Below, piece by piece: positions 1 through 10,432 of a stretch of DNA of 64,000 bases. Numbering within the stretch: position 1 is the stretch's first letter; the number at the start of each line of letters is the position of its first letter. This DNA comes from Oncomelania hupensis (lineage: Eukaryota; Mollusca; Gastropoda; Littorinimorpha; Pomatiopsidae), in assembly GCA_036898135.1 (NCBI GenBank), contig CM072525.1, positions 28,287,443 through 28,351,442 on the forward strand, in the 5' to 3' direction. Position numbers and translations under genes: made by a program. The notes under the pieces are model-generated. The model saw only the letters and a program-made list of their open reading frames with translations. It searched no databases and was not told the DNA's origin.

Positions 1-313
1 GTCTGGGGACTTAATCTACCTGCCTGCCTTTTTAGATTAGCTTCCTCCCCCCAGACCCCTCCACACCCCCCTCTCTCTCTCTCTCTGTCAGTTGTTAATT
101 TCGCGACTTCTGCGTGAGTTTGGGAAACAAAAAAACACAAAAACTCCACAATAAACAAGCATTCATTTTAGTTAGAAAATGGAGGGAATGCTTTTTATAA
201 CGCATTGTGCAATTAAATGAATAACACGGGAGCAATGAATTAAAATAAATGAGATACAAGGGGACAATTTAATTAAAAGATAAAATTAAATCAACCGTTA
301 TGCAGAGACGTCC

Positions 314-364
<51 letters not shown>

Positions 365-955
365 AAAAAAATCTAAACGGCGTTTCCAAACTACCGGAAC
401 GTAGATACAAACAGTTGGAATATAATTTAAAGTAATATAATTTAAAGTTAGTTTCGTTTTGCCAAATATTTTAAAGTATAGGAAGTACAACTTTGGATGC
501 ATACGTACTATTGGTACATCAATAACAAACAAGCCCGGATAAAGAAGAAGAGGCAGAAGAAGAAGAGGGGGTGGGGTGGCAAAAGGAGGAGAATAATAAT
601 GATGATGATGGGGAAGACCAAGCGAGGAAGAGGAGAGGGGTGAGGGAGAGGACAAAGAAGAAGTGGAGAAGGAAATAATACACTGAAATAGAGAGACCGA
701 GAGAAACAGACAGACAGAGACAGACGGACAGAGAAAAAAGGTAGAGTCCGAGAGAAAAAAAAAAGAGAAACAGTGAGAGACAAATAAAGATCGAGACAGA
801 GAAAGAGACAGAGAGACAGATCAGTTAAGTAGTTAATCATTGTTTATAGAGTCAAGGGGACTGCAAAGAACCAGTGTCTAATATCACCTAAATGTGTGAA
901 CAGACATTAAATTAAAGATTGATTGATTGATTGCAAAGAACCGAATCATGACCAC

Positions 956-992
<37 letters not shown>

Positions 993-1013
993 GCAGGCAG
1001 ACAAGCAGGCAGA
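1..1013. other. Gene-free low-complexity stretch
   Basis: No coding region is supported. It contains a short (CT)n run at 71-86, a perfect (GTT)17 array at about 313-364, purine-rich AAG/GAG and ACAG-rich DNA from 540 to 830, and GA plus CAGA repeats at 956-1010. Reading frames across it translate to simple serine/leucine/threonine runs and are microsatellite artefacts. Confidence 0.8.
879..930 (+). repeat. Retroelement-tail-like repeat, copy 1
   Basis: The segment reads CTAATATCACC, then GTGAACAGAC, and ends in (GATT)n. A diverged second copy with the same two blocks lies at 2468-2515. The short tandem tail suggests the 3' end of a retroelement family. The family is not identified. Confidence 0.4.
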
Positions 1014-1211
1014 CCTATCCTATCCCGTAACTCGGAGGTCGTTGGGACACCACAGATGATCGTTTAACCAGCGTACTCCATCTTTCTTTGTCCTCAGCAA
1101 CCCTGATGGCTTCGCTCAATGTCAAGCCAGTCCATTCTCGAATGTTGTCCTCCCAACTTTTTTGTCGGTCTCCCTCTTCTTTTACCTCCTTGCACTGTGC
1201 CTTGCAGGAAT
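1014..1211 (-). mobile_element. RTE-like non-LTR 3' fragment
   Basis: On the minus strand this encodes the end of the RTE-like ORF2 (motifs DNIREWTGLTLSEA-like and ERW, then the conserved 3' end) and finishes in the pentanucleotide tail (GGATA)n, seen here as CCTATCCTATCCCGTAA. The same 3' end recurs at 3738, 6617, 22278, 27264, 33200, 52155, 54866, 55637 and 59095. Homology stops at about 1211 where the copy is 5'-truncated. It contains frameshifts and is non-functional. Confidence 0.85.
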
Positions 1212-1490
1212 ATAGATAGAGAAAAATCCGTGGGTCCTGGGATTGAAGGAAGGGAAAGCGGGAGGGATAGATGGAGAGAAGGGGGTTGTGAGAAAGAGAG
1301 AAGAGGAAGGGAAGGGTTAAGCAGAAAATTTAAGAGTATAAAGTAGCATTTCAACACAATAACGTTTACACCCCTGAGCTTGCCCTATCGGCAAGGAGTC
1401 GCGCGATACAACTGGACATTGATGAAAAGTACACGTTGAAGATCAAAGGTAACCAGCAGTCAAACAATAGTCCCCTATACGCTTTGAGGA

Positions 1491-1931
1491 GGCACTGTGG
1501 TCTAATGGTAGTGCTTCGGCTTGCGGATCTGAAGGTCCCGGGTTCGAGCCCTGGCCGGGCCATTGTGTTGTGTCCATGGGAAAGACACTTTACTCCTGTT
1601 TTCCTACTCCTTCGGATGAGAGTATAAACCGAGGTCTAGTCTGTGTCGCATACATTCCATCATAACGGACTTTAAAGATCCTGACGCTCATGTCCTAGAC
1701 GGGTGAGTGTCGGTGACAAGAACACACCCAGCATGCACATAGGTCCTTCTTCCCCATCCCTGGCTGCCCAGGATTGTGCTCAGTTGTCCGGGCGTCAGAC
1801 CATGCGTCCAAAGGCTGCGGGTGGGCGTCTCGGGCGGCTTGAGTTAGATCCTGTATCGGCCAGCGCCTTGAGCAGCTCTTGAGCTGGAAAAGTGCTATAT
1901 AAGAACGATTAAATAAAATAAAAAAATAAAT
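1491..1931 (+). mobile_element. tRNA-derived SINE, family 1, full length
   Basis: The head is tRNA-like, with a Pol III box A (TGGTCTAATGG, 1498-1508) and box B (GTTCGAGCC, 1542-1550). The body continues through GGATCTGAAGGTCCCGG and CCTTCGGATGAG to a 3' part with GCGCCTTGAGCAGCTCTTGAG and GTGCTATATAAGAACGATT, ending in an A-rich TAAAATAAA tail. Other copies or fragments lie at 5516, 26590, 35252, 42430 and 46023. The A and B boxes and the recurrence elsewhere in the window make a SINE far more likely than a tRNA gene. Confidence 0.85.
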
Positions 1932-2849
1932 ATACGCTATGTGTCCGGGGACTTTAATCTATACAATGTAACGTAACGTAACGTAACCAGCAACCAAATC
2001 AAACAAAATTGGATTAGAACACTCGAACCCTTTTTACATAGCGACGATTAAGAATAGCTTATCTTCACGGTGAGAGAGAGACAGAGAAAATAAAACTAAA
2101 CTTGAATAGAACCGCAGCAAACCTTTTTCCAAGGCATAAGAAGCAAGCTACTTCGCTCTCATGGTTAGAAATAAAGAAAGAATGCAGCACAATCTTGAAT
2201 GCATCACGAGCAAACTCTTCTGTCTGCCTCGGGACGTCTGAGAATATAAATTCTACCGTAGAAATTAGAAATGAAGAAGAAAACCTGCCAAAACAAGAGA
2301 CAAATTTGAAGAAGGTGTTAATAAATTATCAAGAAATATGACCAATCAAAGGAAGGCATCTTACTATCATCCAGATATTTGTTAATATGGTTCCTGTTAT
2401 ACTATTTTAAAAACACCAGTATGGTGGATTATTATAAACTGATTGTTCTTATTTTTTTTAAATTGTGTTGACTAATATCACCCAGAGTGAACAGACGTAA
2501 CATAAAAATAATGAACTGAACGGCAAAAACCAACACCACCTGAATGGAACCGTAGCTCTATGATAGGGAATTACAAGAGGGGCACATAAAAAAAGCTTTG
2601 GATAGCAGCAACAAAATTTAATAGAACCGCCGCCTCTTCCGCACAGCAACGAATGAAAAGAATGGCGCTATTCGCGCAGCTGATCGTTTTATCCTGAAGT
2701 GTCGCCGAGAAGGTGCTGCGCTTCTTTTTCAATTTTTTTTATGCTGCTCAGGGTTTGGTTACAGGAAAAAACCTTTTGTCGATTTGCTAGCGTCGATATT
2801 CTGGCGATTTTTTTTGTATCGATAGATTCCGTCTTAAACCTGAAACACC

Positions 2850-2888
<39 letters not shown>

Positions 2889-3737
2889 GCGCGCGCGCGT
2901 GCTCGTGCGCCTACACACACACAAACACACCGACCCACCGACCCACATCTTGGTTTTCACTCTGATCTCTTCATTAATTCTGTCTCTGGTTCTGTCTGTG
3001 CGTCTCTCTGTGTCTCTCTGTGTGTCTCTCGCTCGCTCTCTCTCTCTCTCCCTCCCTCTCTCTCGTCCACTCTTGCTTTTAGCCTCTTGTACAACTTTAT
3101 TTGAACCACCTCTGTTCATTAAAAATCCGCTCCCACCCCCCACACCCCTCCCTCCCTTCTTCTCCTCTGTGTCCTAAGAAGTTCTGACCAAGTACCCTCT
3201 CTATTAACATCCTTATTTTTACCTCTTTTAATCCCTCGTGTCCCTTTTTTGACCCCGTTCTTCTATTTCTTTTCTATTTGGAAAATTTAAGTAGTTCCAG
3301 ATTTGTCTGGAAATACACTGATATTGTCAGGAATCATAACGAACAAAAAGTCGGTCGGTCCGTCGTCGGTCGGTCTGACTTTCGGTCGGTCCGCTGCATG
3401 CCATTTCTTAAGAACCACTGAGCAGATATTTTTCAAATATTACTTTAGCTTCTCGTGCCTTTCGCATTTGCACTGCCTCAAAGATGGAAGTCAGTTATTT
3501 GCTAAACACGTGTTGATGTTTACCTAAGAAAAAAAAAAACAACACACAAACACCCTCACGTTCCGATGTTGATAATTTTTGGTTTACGGGTTCTTGAACT
3601 CAGTCTTTTGATTCGTTCGGCTTTGCTCTTTGTCAAAGGTGCGCAAGATAGCTGAGGTCAATTATACTATGAAAGACGTTTAGCACTTTACCTCAAAATT
3701 GGCTAAACCCATGTTTGTAAATTGTAGGCATGCAGGT
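1932..3737. other. Gene-free stretch with simple repeats
   Basis: Contents are (ACGTA)n-like repeats at 1966-1988, a CA array passing into a CG run at 2853-2900, CT-rich DNA at 2990-3063, and GGTC/GGTCC repeats at 3347-3392. An open frame at 2102-2341 (79 codons, lysine/asparagine rich) shows no recognisable motif and is not called as a gene. Confidence 0.7.
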
Positions 3738-4029
3738 CCAATGTTGGCATGCTCCCAATGGTGAAGAAACGGAAACTCCGATGAAATGGCCATGTTACCA
3801 GAGCATCAGGTCTTGCAAAGACCATCCTGCAAGGCGCGGTGCAAGGAGGCAGAAGAAGATGGAGACCGAAAAAGAGGTGGGAGGACAACATTCGAGAATG
3901 GACTGGCTTGACACTGAGCGAAACCATGAGGGTTGCTGAGGACAGAGAAAGATGGAGTACGCTGGTTAAACGATCATCTGTGGTGCCCCAACGACCTTCG
4001 AGTTACGGGATAGGATAGGATAGGATAGG
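3738..4029 (+). mobile_element. RTE-like non-LTR 3' fragment
   Basis: This plus-strand copy covers the C-terminal part of ORF2, from the segment just before KKRKLRWYGH through the REWTGL block to the end. It finishes in four or more GGATA units at 4008-4030. Substitutions and a frameshift break the reading frame. It is 5'-truncated, as expected for incomplete target-primed reverse transcription. Confidence 0.85.
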
Positions 4030-5032
4030 CATGCAGGTAGCTCAGATAGTGTCTCGTCATTCATTCCATATTTTCACTTTGTTTCTTTATAGGATAAAGC
4101 CGAGTCAGCACATGGCCATGAAAAGTAACGTTTTGGAGAAGAAAAAAAAAGGGCTCGTTTTTAACTTTGATTATGAGTATGATTGTAAATACATTTGAAC
4201 GTTTGCCATCTTGTTAACATTGAACCCCTACCCTCTCCATCCTAATTCATTCTTTCCCCTCTTCCCCCACCTCCAAGTCCGTCGTCTCCCTCCAAACAAG
4301 TGTTTCTTCCATCTGACAATATGTCTTCTAGTGCCTGTTCTATTCGCCAAGCACGCAAATCCCGTATATTTAGCAGCGCGCGTCGTGTCAAGGTTACGAA
4401 CCCCGCGACCTTCCGAGAGTTGCAATTTTTGGAGGAGGTGCGAACATTCTCGTCAGACGTGCGGTTGAAAATCTGCTCGCAATTCTTCTTCTTCTTTTAG
4501 AATCAGGATCTTTATTATCTTCAATAAAAAAAAAACACAAAAAAACACAAAAAACAAACAACAACGCACAATTAAATTCTTTCTTTCTTTCTTTCTGTAT
4601 TTATCTCTTTCGTTTCCTTTCTTTTCCATTTCTTTCTTTCTTTCTGTTTTTCCTTTCTCTTACTTTCTTTCACTCTTCGTCTTCTTCTTTGTCTTCTTTT
4701 CTTCCTCTTAAATTTAAAAAAAAAAAAACAAACAAAAAAACATCGATTACTTCGTATGCGTAATTGTCCCACTGTTATAACAAAATTCTTCCCTTGGCTG
4801 TGATAATTTTTTCCCTTGATAGAAAACTGCTTCTCGGTGATGCCACTGCCCGTAATGGTACAATGTTATTATGCACTAAGTGTGATACGGCTACGATTCG
4901 TACAAACATAAACCGTCAGTTTTATGTAGGCCTCTCTTCTGTGCAGCGTAAGATTCCATTTATGCTGATATTCACATATGACAAAAATTATTCATTGATA
5001 ACCAAATTTCAGTGTGCATAAGGATAGATGCG

Positions 5033-5071
<39 letters not shown>

Positions 5072-5515
5072 GAACACTCTACCACTACAGTGCATACATA
5101 CGCTGTAAATCTTGCCATCTCTCTTCGTGATCCGAGCAGAACGTTTCAGGTTTTCCGGGACGCTTAATTTACATAAAACGTGACGAAGCATGGCATGCAG
5201 GAGATATTGTTTGCGAATTTCACGTACGCGAATGAGAAAACTGCAGGGTAATGCAGGAAAGAAGACAATTGGGGAAGACCAAGCATTTTTCGTTTTTCAC
5301 AGATAAAAAGACCATATGGGGAACGAGGTGTCTAGGAGGAGAGGGAGTGGATGGAGGAGGAGGAGGAGGGGGGTTAGGAGGAAGTGGAAGTTAAGTGTTC
5401 CAAGTAGTATTTTTCATTCCGAAAGGGCCTTTGGTTTCAAGGATGTGAGCTTATTTATTGTGTTGTTGTCGTGACAATGAATTGAGGTTGGAAATGTACT
5501 ATGGTGTCATATTGC
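4030..5515. other. Gene-free stretch
   Basis: No gene is supported. It holds pyrimidine-rich CTTT repeats at 4580-4690, several A-runs, and an alternating purine-pyrimidine tract (GC then CA) at 5029-5067. Open frames here are short and low complexity or lack any recognised motif. Confidence 0.65.
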
Positions 5516-5585
5516 AGCGCCTTGAGCTGCACGTGAACTGGAAAAGCGCTATATAAGACCACTAAAATAAATAAATATAATATAA
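5516..5585 (+). mobile_element. SINE 3' tail fragment
   Basis: The sequence GCGCCTTGAGCTGC, GGAAAAGCGCTATATAAG and then an AAATAAATA tail matches the 3' end of the family-1 SINE at 1491-1931. The tRNA-like head is absent, so this is a 5'-truncated copy. Confidence 0.65.
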
Positions 5586-5637
5586 AAAAATAAATATCGT
5601 CAGATGAAAGCCAAACGCGTTGCATTCAATTGTTCCA

Positions 5638-5846
<209 letters not shown>

Positions 5847-5864
5847 AATACTACTACTGCTACT

Positions 5865-5931
5865 AATACTTAACATTTGTACAGCGCCTTTCCTCACTAG
5901 AGCTCATAGCGCTTTACAGAAAGGAACAAAA

Positions 5932-5970
<39 letters not shown>
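5865..5970 (-). mobile_element. SINE tail fragment with AAT- and AATA-type repeats
   Basis: On the minus strand this reads TGTAAAGCGCTATGAGC and then GGCGCTGTACAAATGTTAAG, a pattern like the 3' end of a tRNA-type SINE running into the ATT-rich array to its left. An (AATA)n array fills 5929-5970. The element class is inferred from the tail only. Confidence 0.4.
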
Positions 5971-6616
5971 AGCGAGAGCAATACCAGAAATACCAGACCA
6001 GAACACTTACACGCACACACACCTACATACACATAAACACACTCACCCACCCCCACAAACACACACTCACAAACAAACACACACACACAACGACTATGAC
6101 TGTGTTTTAAGCAATATGTACTACTACTACCACTGCTACTGCCATGAAATGAATGTATCAATTTATGTAACGATTTCCACAAGATCAGATATATAAGATT
6201 AGACAAGTTTATTATCTCCGTCCAGAAATGGCATTGGCGTGTCAACACATGTATATATCACAATATCAATGACAACAGTAAGAAAAAAACCTCTTTAGCC
6301 GTTACAGATACAACTGTACATTACTTGCTGACTCTCAGGTATAAACACACGCTTCCGTAACTTACATTAAAAAAATTATTTTAAAATGTACAGGATCATC
6401 CATACACATAAACACACAAGATGGCTGGTTATAATCTACAACCTAAAATATCTATAACACAATTATATAAAATAATAAGACATTTTATGATCAAAGCATT
6501 GAGTTTAAATACACACACACACCCACACATTACACACACACACACCTACATACACACATACACATAAACACACCCACCCACCCCCACAAACACACACTCA
6601 CAAACACACACACACA
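5971..6616. repeat. Duplicated CA-rich blocks, no gene
   Basis: Two CA-rich blocks of about 78 bp, 6012-6090 and 6537-6615, share the same interrupted pattern (CCTACATACACA, CACCCACCCCCACAAAC, CACACTCACAAAC). The 446 bp between them are AT-rich and show no gene. Confidence 0.6.
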
Positions 6617-6912
<296 letters not shown>

Positions 6913-7187
6913 CTTTTTAGACTTTTTTTAGACTTTAAACGTTTATTGCAATTACAACATGTTACAAGGATAATAATTTTAAGCTTACAGCTTATTCTTA
7001 CAATTAGTCCTTGTTTCAGGCACCCACTCAAGCATAATACATTTATACAAGCAATTAAACCTGCCACATGTTACATATATAAAAGTAACTATAATAATTT
7101 CAAAACAAGAACTTTTAACATATCTAAACGTCATCTGAACAATATAATATTATACCATTATAATAGGGTGACCTGTGGGTGGAAAAA

Positions 7188-7436
7188 TTATGAATTTAAA
7201 ATATGGTTAAAAAGCAATAATTTAAATGATTTGATTGTTTTGATTTGTTTAATGATCGGAGGAAGTTCATTCCATAAAGACGGTGCTCTGAACCCAAAAC
7301 TAGTCTTATATAGATCAATTCGTGGTTTAGGTAAGAGATAATTTTGGGAATGGTATACATTTGATGATTTAGTTAAAAATCGGGTTAGATAGTTTGGTGC
7401 AATATTGTTGTGAACTTTAAACATAAGCATGATCAT
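7188..7436 (-). pseudogene. ORF2 C-terminal segment beyond a premature stop
   Basis: This segment is in the same frame as ORF2, separated from it by one TAA codon (7443-7445) and two codons. It contains MFKVHNNIAPNYL, then FGFRAPSLWNELP and FKLLLFNHIL, the usual C-terminal block of CR1/L2-group ORF2 proteins. Its presence shows that the TAA is a nonsense mutation and that the 911-codon frame is not the natural full length. No other frame disruption is apparent in ORF2. Confidence 0.85.
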
Positions 7437-7442
7437 ATTATA

Positions 7443-10019
7443 TTAAAATTGTTTATTTAGAGGTAAAATGTTTAATTTTATAAATTTTTCATCTGTTGAA
7501 ATAGTTGTACAGTTAGAAATTAATTTTATTGCCCGTCGATGCAATGAATTTATTTTTTGTATTTGATTATGACTAGCAGCACTCCACACAGTGGAAGCAT
7601 AGTTAATATGCGAAAGACAGTGTGCATGGAAGAACACTTTCCTGGCATATTCAGGAACAAAACATCGTAGTTTTGAAAGCAAAAACGTACTTTGGGAAAG
7701 GCGTTTACATATTTGATTAATGTGTTTATCCCATTTGAATTCTGAATCAATAGTAACTCCAAGTACACGATGGTCTGTTACTTGGTGGACACAAGTGTTA
7801 TCTATTGTAATATGTAATTGTAAAGGCTGTAATTGATGTTTTTGTCTTGTTGTGATTATCATGCACTCTGTTTTTTTAGGATGAAGAACCATTTGATTAG
7901 TTAGACACCAGTTTATCACATCATTTAAACTATTTTGTAAAGATGTTTGTATGGACGTAATGTCTTTCCCAGAACAATGTATTGTACTGTCATCCGCAAA
8001 CAAATCACAGATTACATTATTATCTGATATTTGGAGGTGGAGATCGTTTATATAGATACAAAATAGAAGAGGGCCCAGTATCGAGCCTTGAGGAACGCCA
8101 CAGTTTACTGTACCTTTTGGTGAGTAATGGCCATTTACTAACACTGTCTGCTCTCTATCACTTAAGTAAGATTGGAAAAAATTTACAGTTGCAGAATTGT
8201 TCAGATACACAGATAATTTACTGATCAATACGGAATGATTAACCATATCAAAAGCTTTTGTAAAGTCTAGAAAAACGGCACCAGTAATTTCATTCTTATT
8301 AATTGCAGAGAGCCAAGTATCACATAATCTAACCAAAGCAGTATGGCACGAATGATTTTTACGAAAACCAGATTGGAATGGATGAAAAAGAGCATGTTTC
8401 TCCATGAAAGTATTTACATGTTTATACATATGTTGTTCAAGTGGTTTAGATAGAACATTTAATAATGAAATAGGTCTAAAGTTATTTGGATCAGAAGTGT
8501 CCTTTGCTTTTGGAATTGGAACAACTTTAGCCATTTTCCAAGCATCAGGAAATATTTCAGTTTTAATACACAAATTATAGATAAAAGTTAATGGGTCAAT
8601 GATGTAAGGCAGTGCAAGTTTTAAAATCAAAGAATTAATATTATCAAAACCGCAAGACTTTTTGTTTTTTAGACTTGTTATATATTTGGATACGTCATGA
8701 GCATTTAAGAGGGGGATGAAACATGTAGTATTCGGAGTTAGTCTGTCTTTACAAAAATTATCAAGTAATGCTGTAAGACTGTACGCAGGTTTATGACAAG
8801 TGGATTTAACGATATTATCAGTTATAGATAAAAAGTGATTATTAAAAGTTTCAGCTGATGGAGTGATAACAGCTGTGTGTTTTGTACATTTAGACTTTCC
8901 TGTTATCTCATTCATTGCTTTCCAAAGTGATTTTGTATCATGGTCATTCATTATTAATGAAGTAATATACTTTTTTTTTGAGTCTCGAATCATAGTGGAA
9001 ACTCTATTTCTTTGTTTCTTGTATTCCGCAAATCTTTTTTGTTTTTTAAATGTGTCACGGTTTTTCATTGCATCAATAATATCTGATGTCAGCCATTTAG
9101 GAAATGTACTTTGTTTGACTCTTTTCTCTCTAATCGGTGCATGTTTATTCAAGATCATACAAAACCTTTCATACCACACACTTAAGGCTGTATTAGGATC
9201 ATTACACAAATATATAGTATTGAAGTTAGTAAAATGTAGATCATACAGGAATGCATCCTTGTTAAAAGATTTAAATGACCTAAATTGAATACTTGTATGT
9301 GCATTAAGTTTATGTTTTAGAATTTTGCACGATAAAGTGCATACTATAGGATTATGGTCACTCATTGAAATTTGAGAAATATGTGCATTTGAAACTCTGT
9401 TGGAAATATTTGTATATATGTGATCTATTAAGGTTTTTGTGGTTTTAGTAACTCTCGTTGGTGTATTTATAAGTTGAGTGAGGCCAAATAATTGAACATA
9501 GTTCGACCAAGCGGTTTGCGTTTTAAGCAAATCAATATTAAAGTCTCCCAGTAGCAATACATTAGGGTGCGACTTTGTAATGTTGTCCATCATGTGAACA
9601 AACGTTTTAAACCATGTTTGAGTTGCTTTAGGATTTCTGTATATATAACCAATCATGACAGGTTGAGCCACAGTCGGACGAAATTCTAACCAAATGCATT
9701 CAATATCAGCAGGTTCACAATCAGATCTCCTTGTAATATATGAAGCAATAGATGTATGTATATATACTGCCATTCCAGTTTGTCCCAACATTTGTGAATC
9801 TTTTCTAATGAGTGTGTAGGATGCTATACTAATAGAGATGTCACTGTGGTCTTTGTTTAAGCGAGTTTCACTAATGCCTAGCAAGTGCAGGAATGGCTGT
9901 TCATTAAGAAGCATATTCACATCAATCAACTTATTGTATAAAGAATTAATATTAACATGACCAACGCGAATTTCAGTATTTTTATAAGCATTTAAAGGTG
10001 GTTTTAAATTTGATGCCAT
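7443..10019 (-). CDS. Non-LTR ORF2: endonuclease and reverse transcriptase (C-terminus cut)
   Basis: This ORF2 would nick the target and copy element RNA by target-primed reverse transcription. The EEP/APE-type endonuclease covers about residues 15-230, with metal-site blocks HVNINSL, GISETRL, LLGDFNIDLL and SDHNPI. The reverse transcriptase (about 470-760) shows VVPIPKAKD, NNFRPISLLN, QSGFRKNHSC, LDFTKAFD, GVPQGSILGP and FADDS near residue 674. FADDS differs from the common FADDT but keeps both aspartates. I chose the ATG at 10019-10017. The open frame extends upstream to 10178, but those 53 codons translate an AAT/AAC microsatellite and flank. Position 7443-7445 is an in-frame stop, after which about 85 residues of C-terminal domain are lost. 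Without readthrough the copy is probably defective. Confidence 0.9.
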   Translation of the reverse strand: MASNLKPPLNAYKNTEIRVGHVNINSLYNKLIDVNMLLNEQPFLHLLGISETRLNKDHSDISISIASYTLIRKDSQMLGQTGMAVYIHTSIASYITRRSDCEPADIECIWLEFRPTVAQPVMIGYIYRNPKATQTWFKTFVHMMDNITKSHPNVLLLGDFNIDLLKTQTAWSNYVQLFGLTQLINTPTRVTKTTKTLIDHIYTNISNRVSNAHISQISMSDHNPIVCTLSCKILKHKLNAHTSIQFRSFKSFNKDAFLYDLHFTNFNTIYLCNDPNTALSVWYERFCMILNKHAPIREKRVKQSTFPKWLTSDIIDAMKNRDTFKKQKRFAEYKKQRNRVSTMIRDSKKKYITSLIMNDHDTKSLWKAMNEITGKSKCTKHTAVITPSAETFNNHFLSITDNIVKSTCHKPAYSLTALLDNFCKDRLTPNTTCFIPLLNAHDVSKYITSLKNKKSCGFDNINSLILKLALPYIIDPLTFIYNLCIKTEIFPDAWKMAKVVPIPKAKDTSDPNNFRPISLLNVLSKPLEQHMYKHVNTFMEKHALFHPFQSGFRKNHSCHTALVRLCDTWLSAINKNEITGAVFLDFTKAFDMVNHSVLISKLSVYLNNSATVNFFQSYLSDREQTVLVNGHYSPKGTVNCGVPQGSILGPLLFCIYINDLHLQISDNNVICDLFADDSTIHCSGKDITSIQTSLQNSLNDVINWCLTNQMVLHPKKTECMIITTRQKHQLQPLQLHITIDNTCVHQVTDHRVLGVTIDSEFKWDKHINQICKRLSQSTFLLSKLRCFVPEYARKVFFHAHCLSHINYASTVWSAASHNQIQKINSLHRRAIKLISNCTTISTDEKFIKLNILPLNKQF

Positions 10020-10081
10020 ACTTATATAATGTATAGCTAATGATAAAATTTCACATTTAAAAAGTAAGAACGATAATAAAA

Positions 10082-10085
<4 letters not shown>

Positions 10086-10137
<52 letters not shown>
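10086..10137. repeat. (AAT)17 array between ORF1 and ORF2
   Basis: The array, followed by a few ACA units, lies inside the retrotransposon in the spacer between ORF1 and ORF2. On the minus strand it reads TTA/TTG repeats. It may have expanded after insertion or be part of the element. Confidence 0.9.
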
Positions 10138-10141
<4 letters not shown>

Positions 10142-10432
10142 CAACAACAACAATAGTGAAACAAATTAACCACAACAAATGCGTGAGTACGCGATTTAAA
10201 TTAATCTTTTCCGAAGTAGAGAAGGCACTGAACTATTAATTACTACACAGTTTTGTGCAGTCTCTTCTTATTAAATCAACAAAACAAGTATATCATTTAA
10301 TAAAGGGCGGCAATCACCATTAGGATTAATAATAACATGTAGTGTTTACAGAGATAAATTTATAGACAAAGCTGCAAAAAGCAGACCCTAAAGTCAACTC
10401 ATCATTTGAATACAGTCATACAGCTGTTAGAA

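Noticed and set aside
1491..1562. tRNA gene at the A/B-box region
   Set aside because: The same head and a 3' body recur at other sites, and the cloverleaf is imperfect, so it is a SINE head. The same reasoning applies at 35252, 35715-35790, 40337 and 50755; 25135-25222 is the least certain.
6012..6615. The duplicated CA blocks as LTRs of a small element
   Set aside because: No TG...CA ends, no target duplication and no internal coding sequence.
10020..10178. Upstream ORF2 start giving a hydrophobic N-terminus that resembles a membrane anchor
   Set aside because: The Val/Ile run is the translation of AAC/AAT repeats; the ATG at 10019 just before the endonuclease is a better start.
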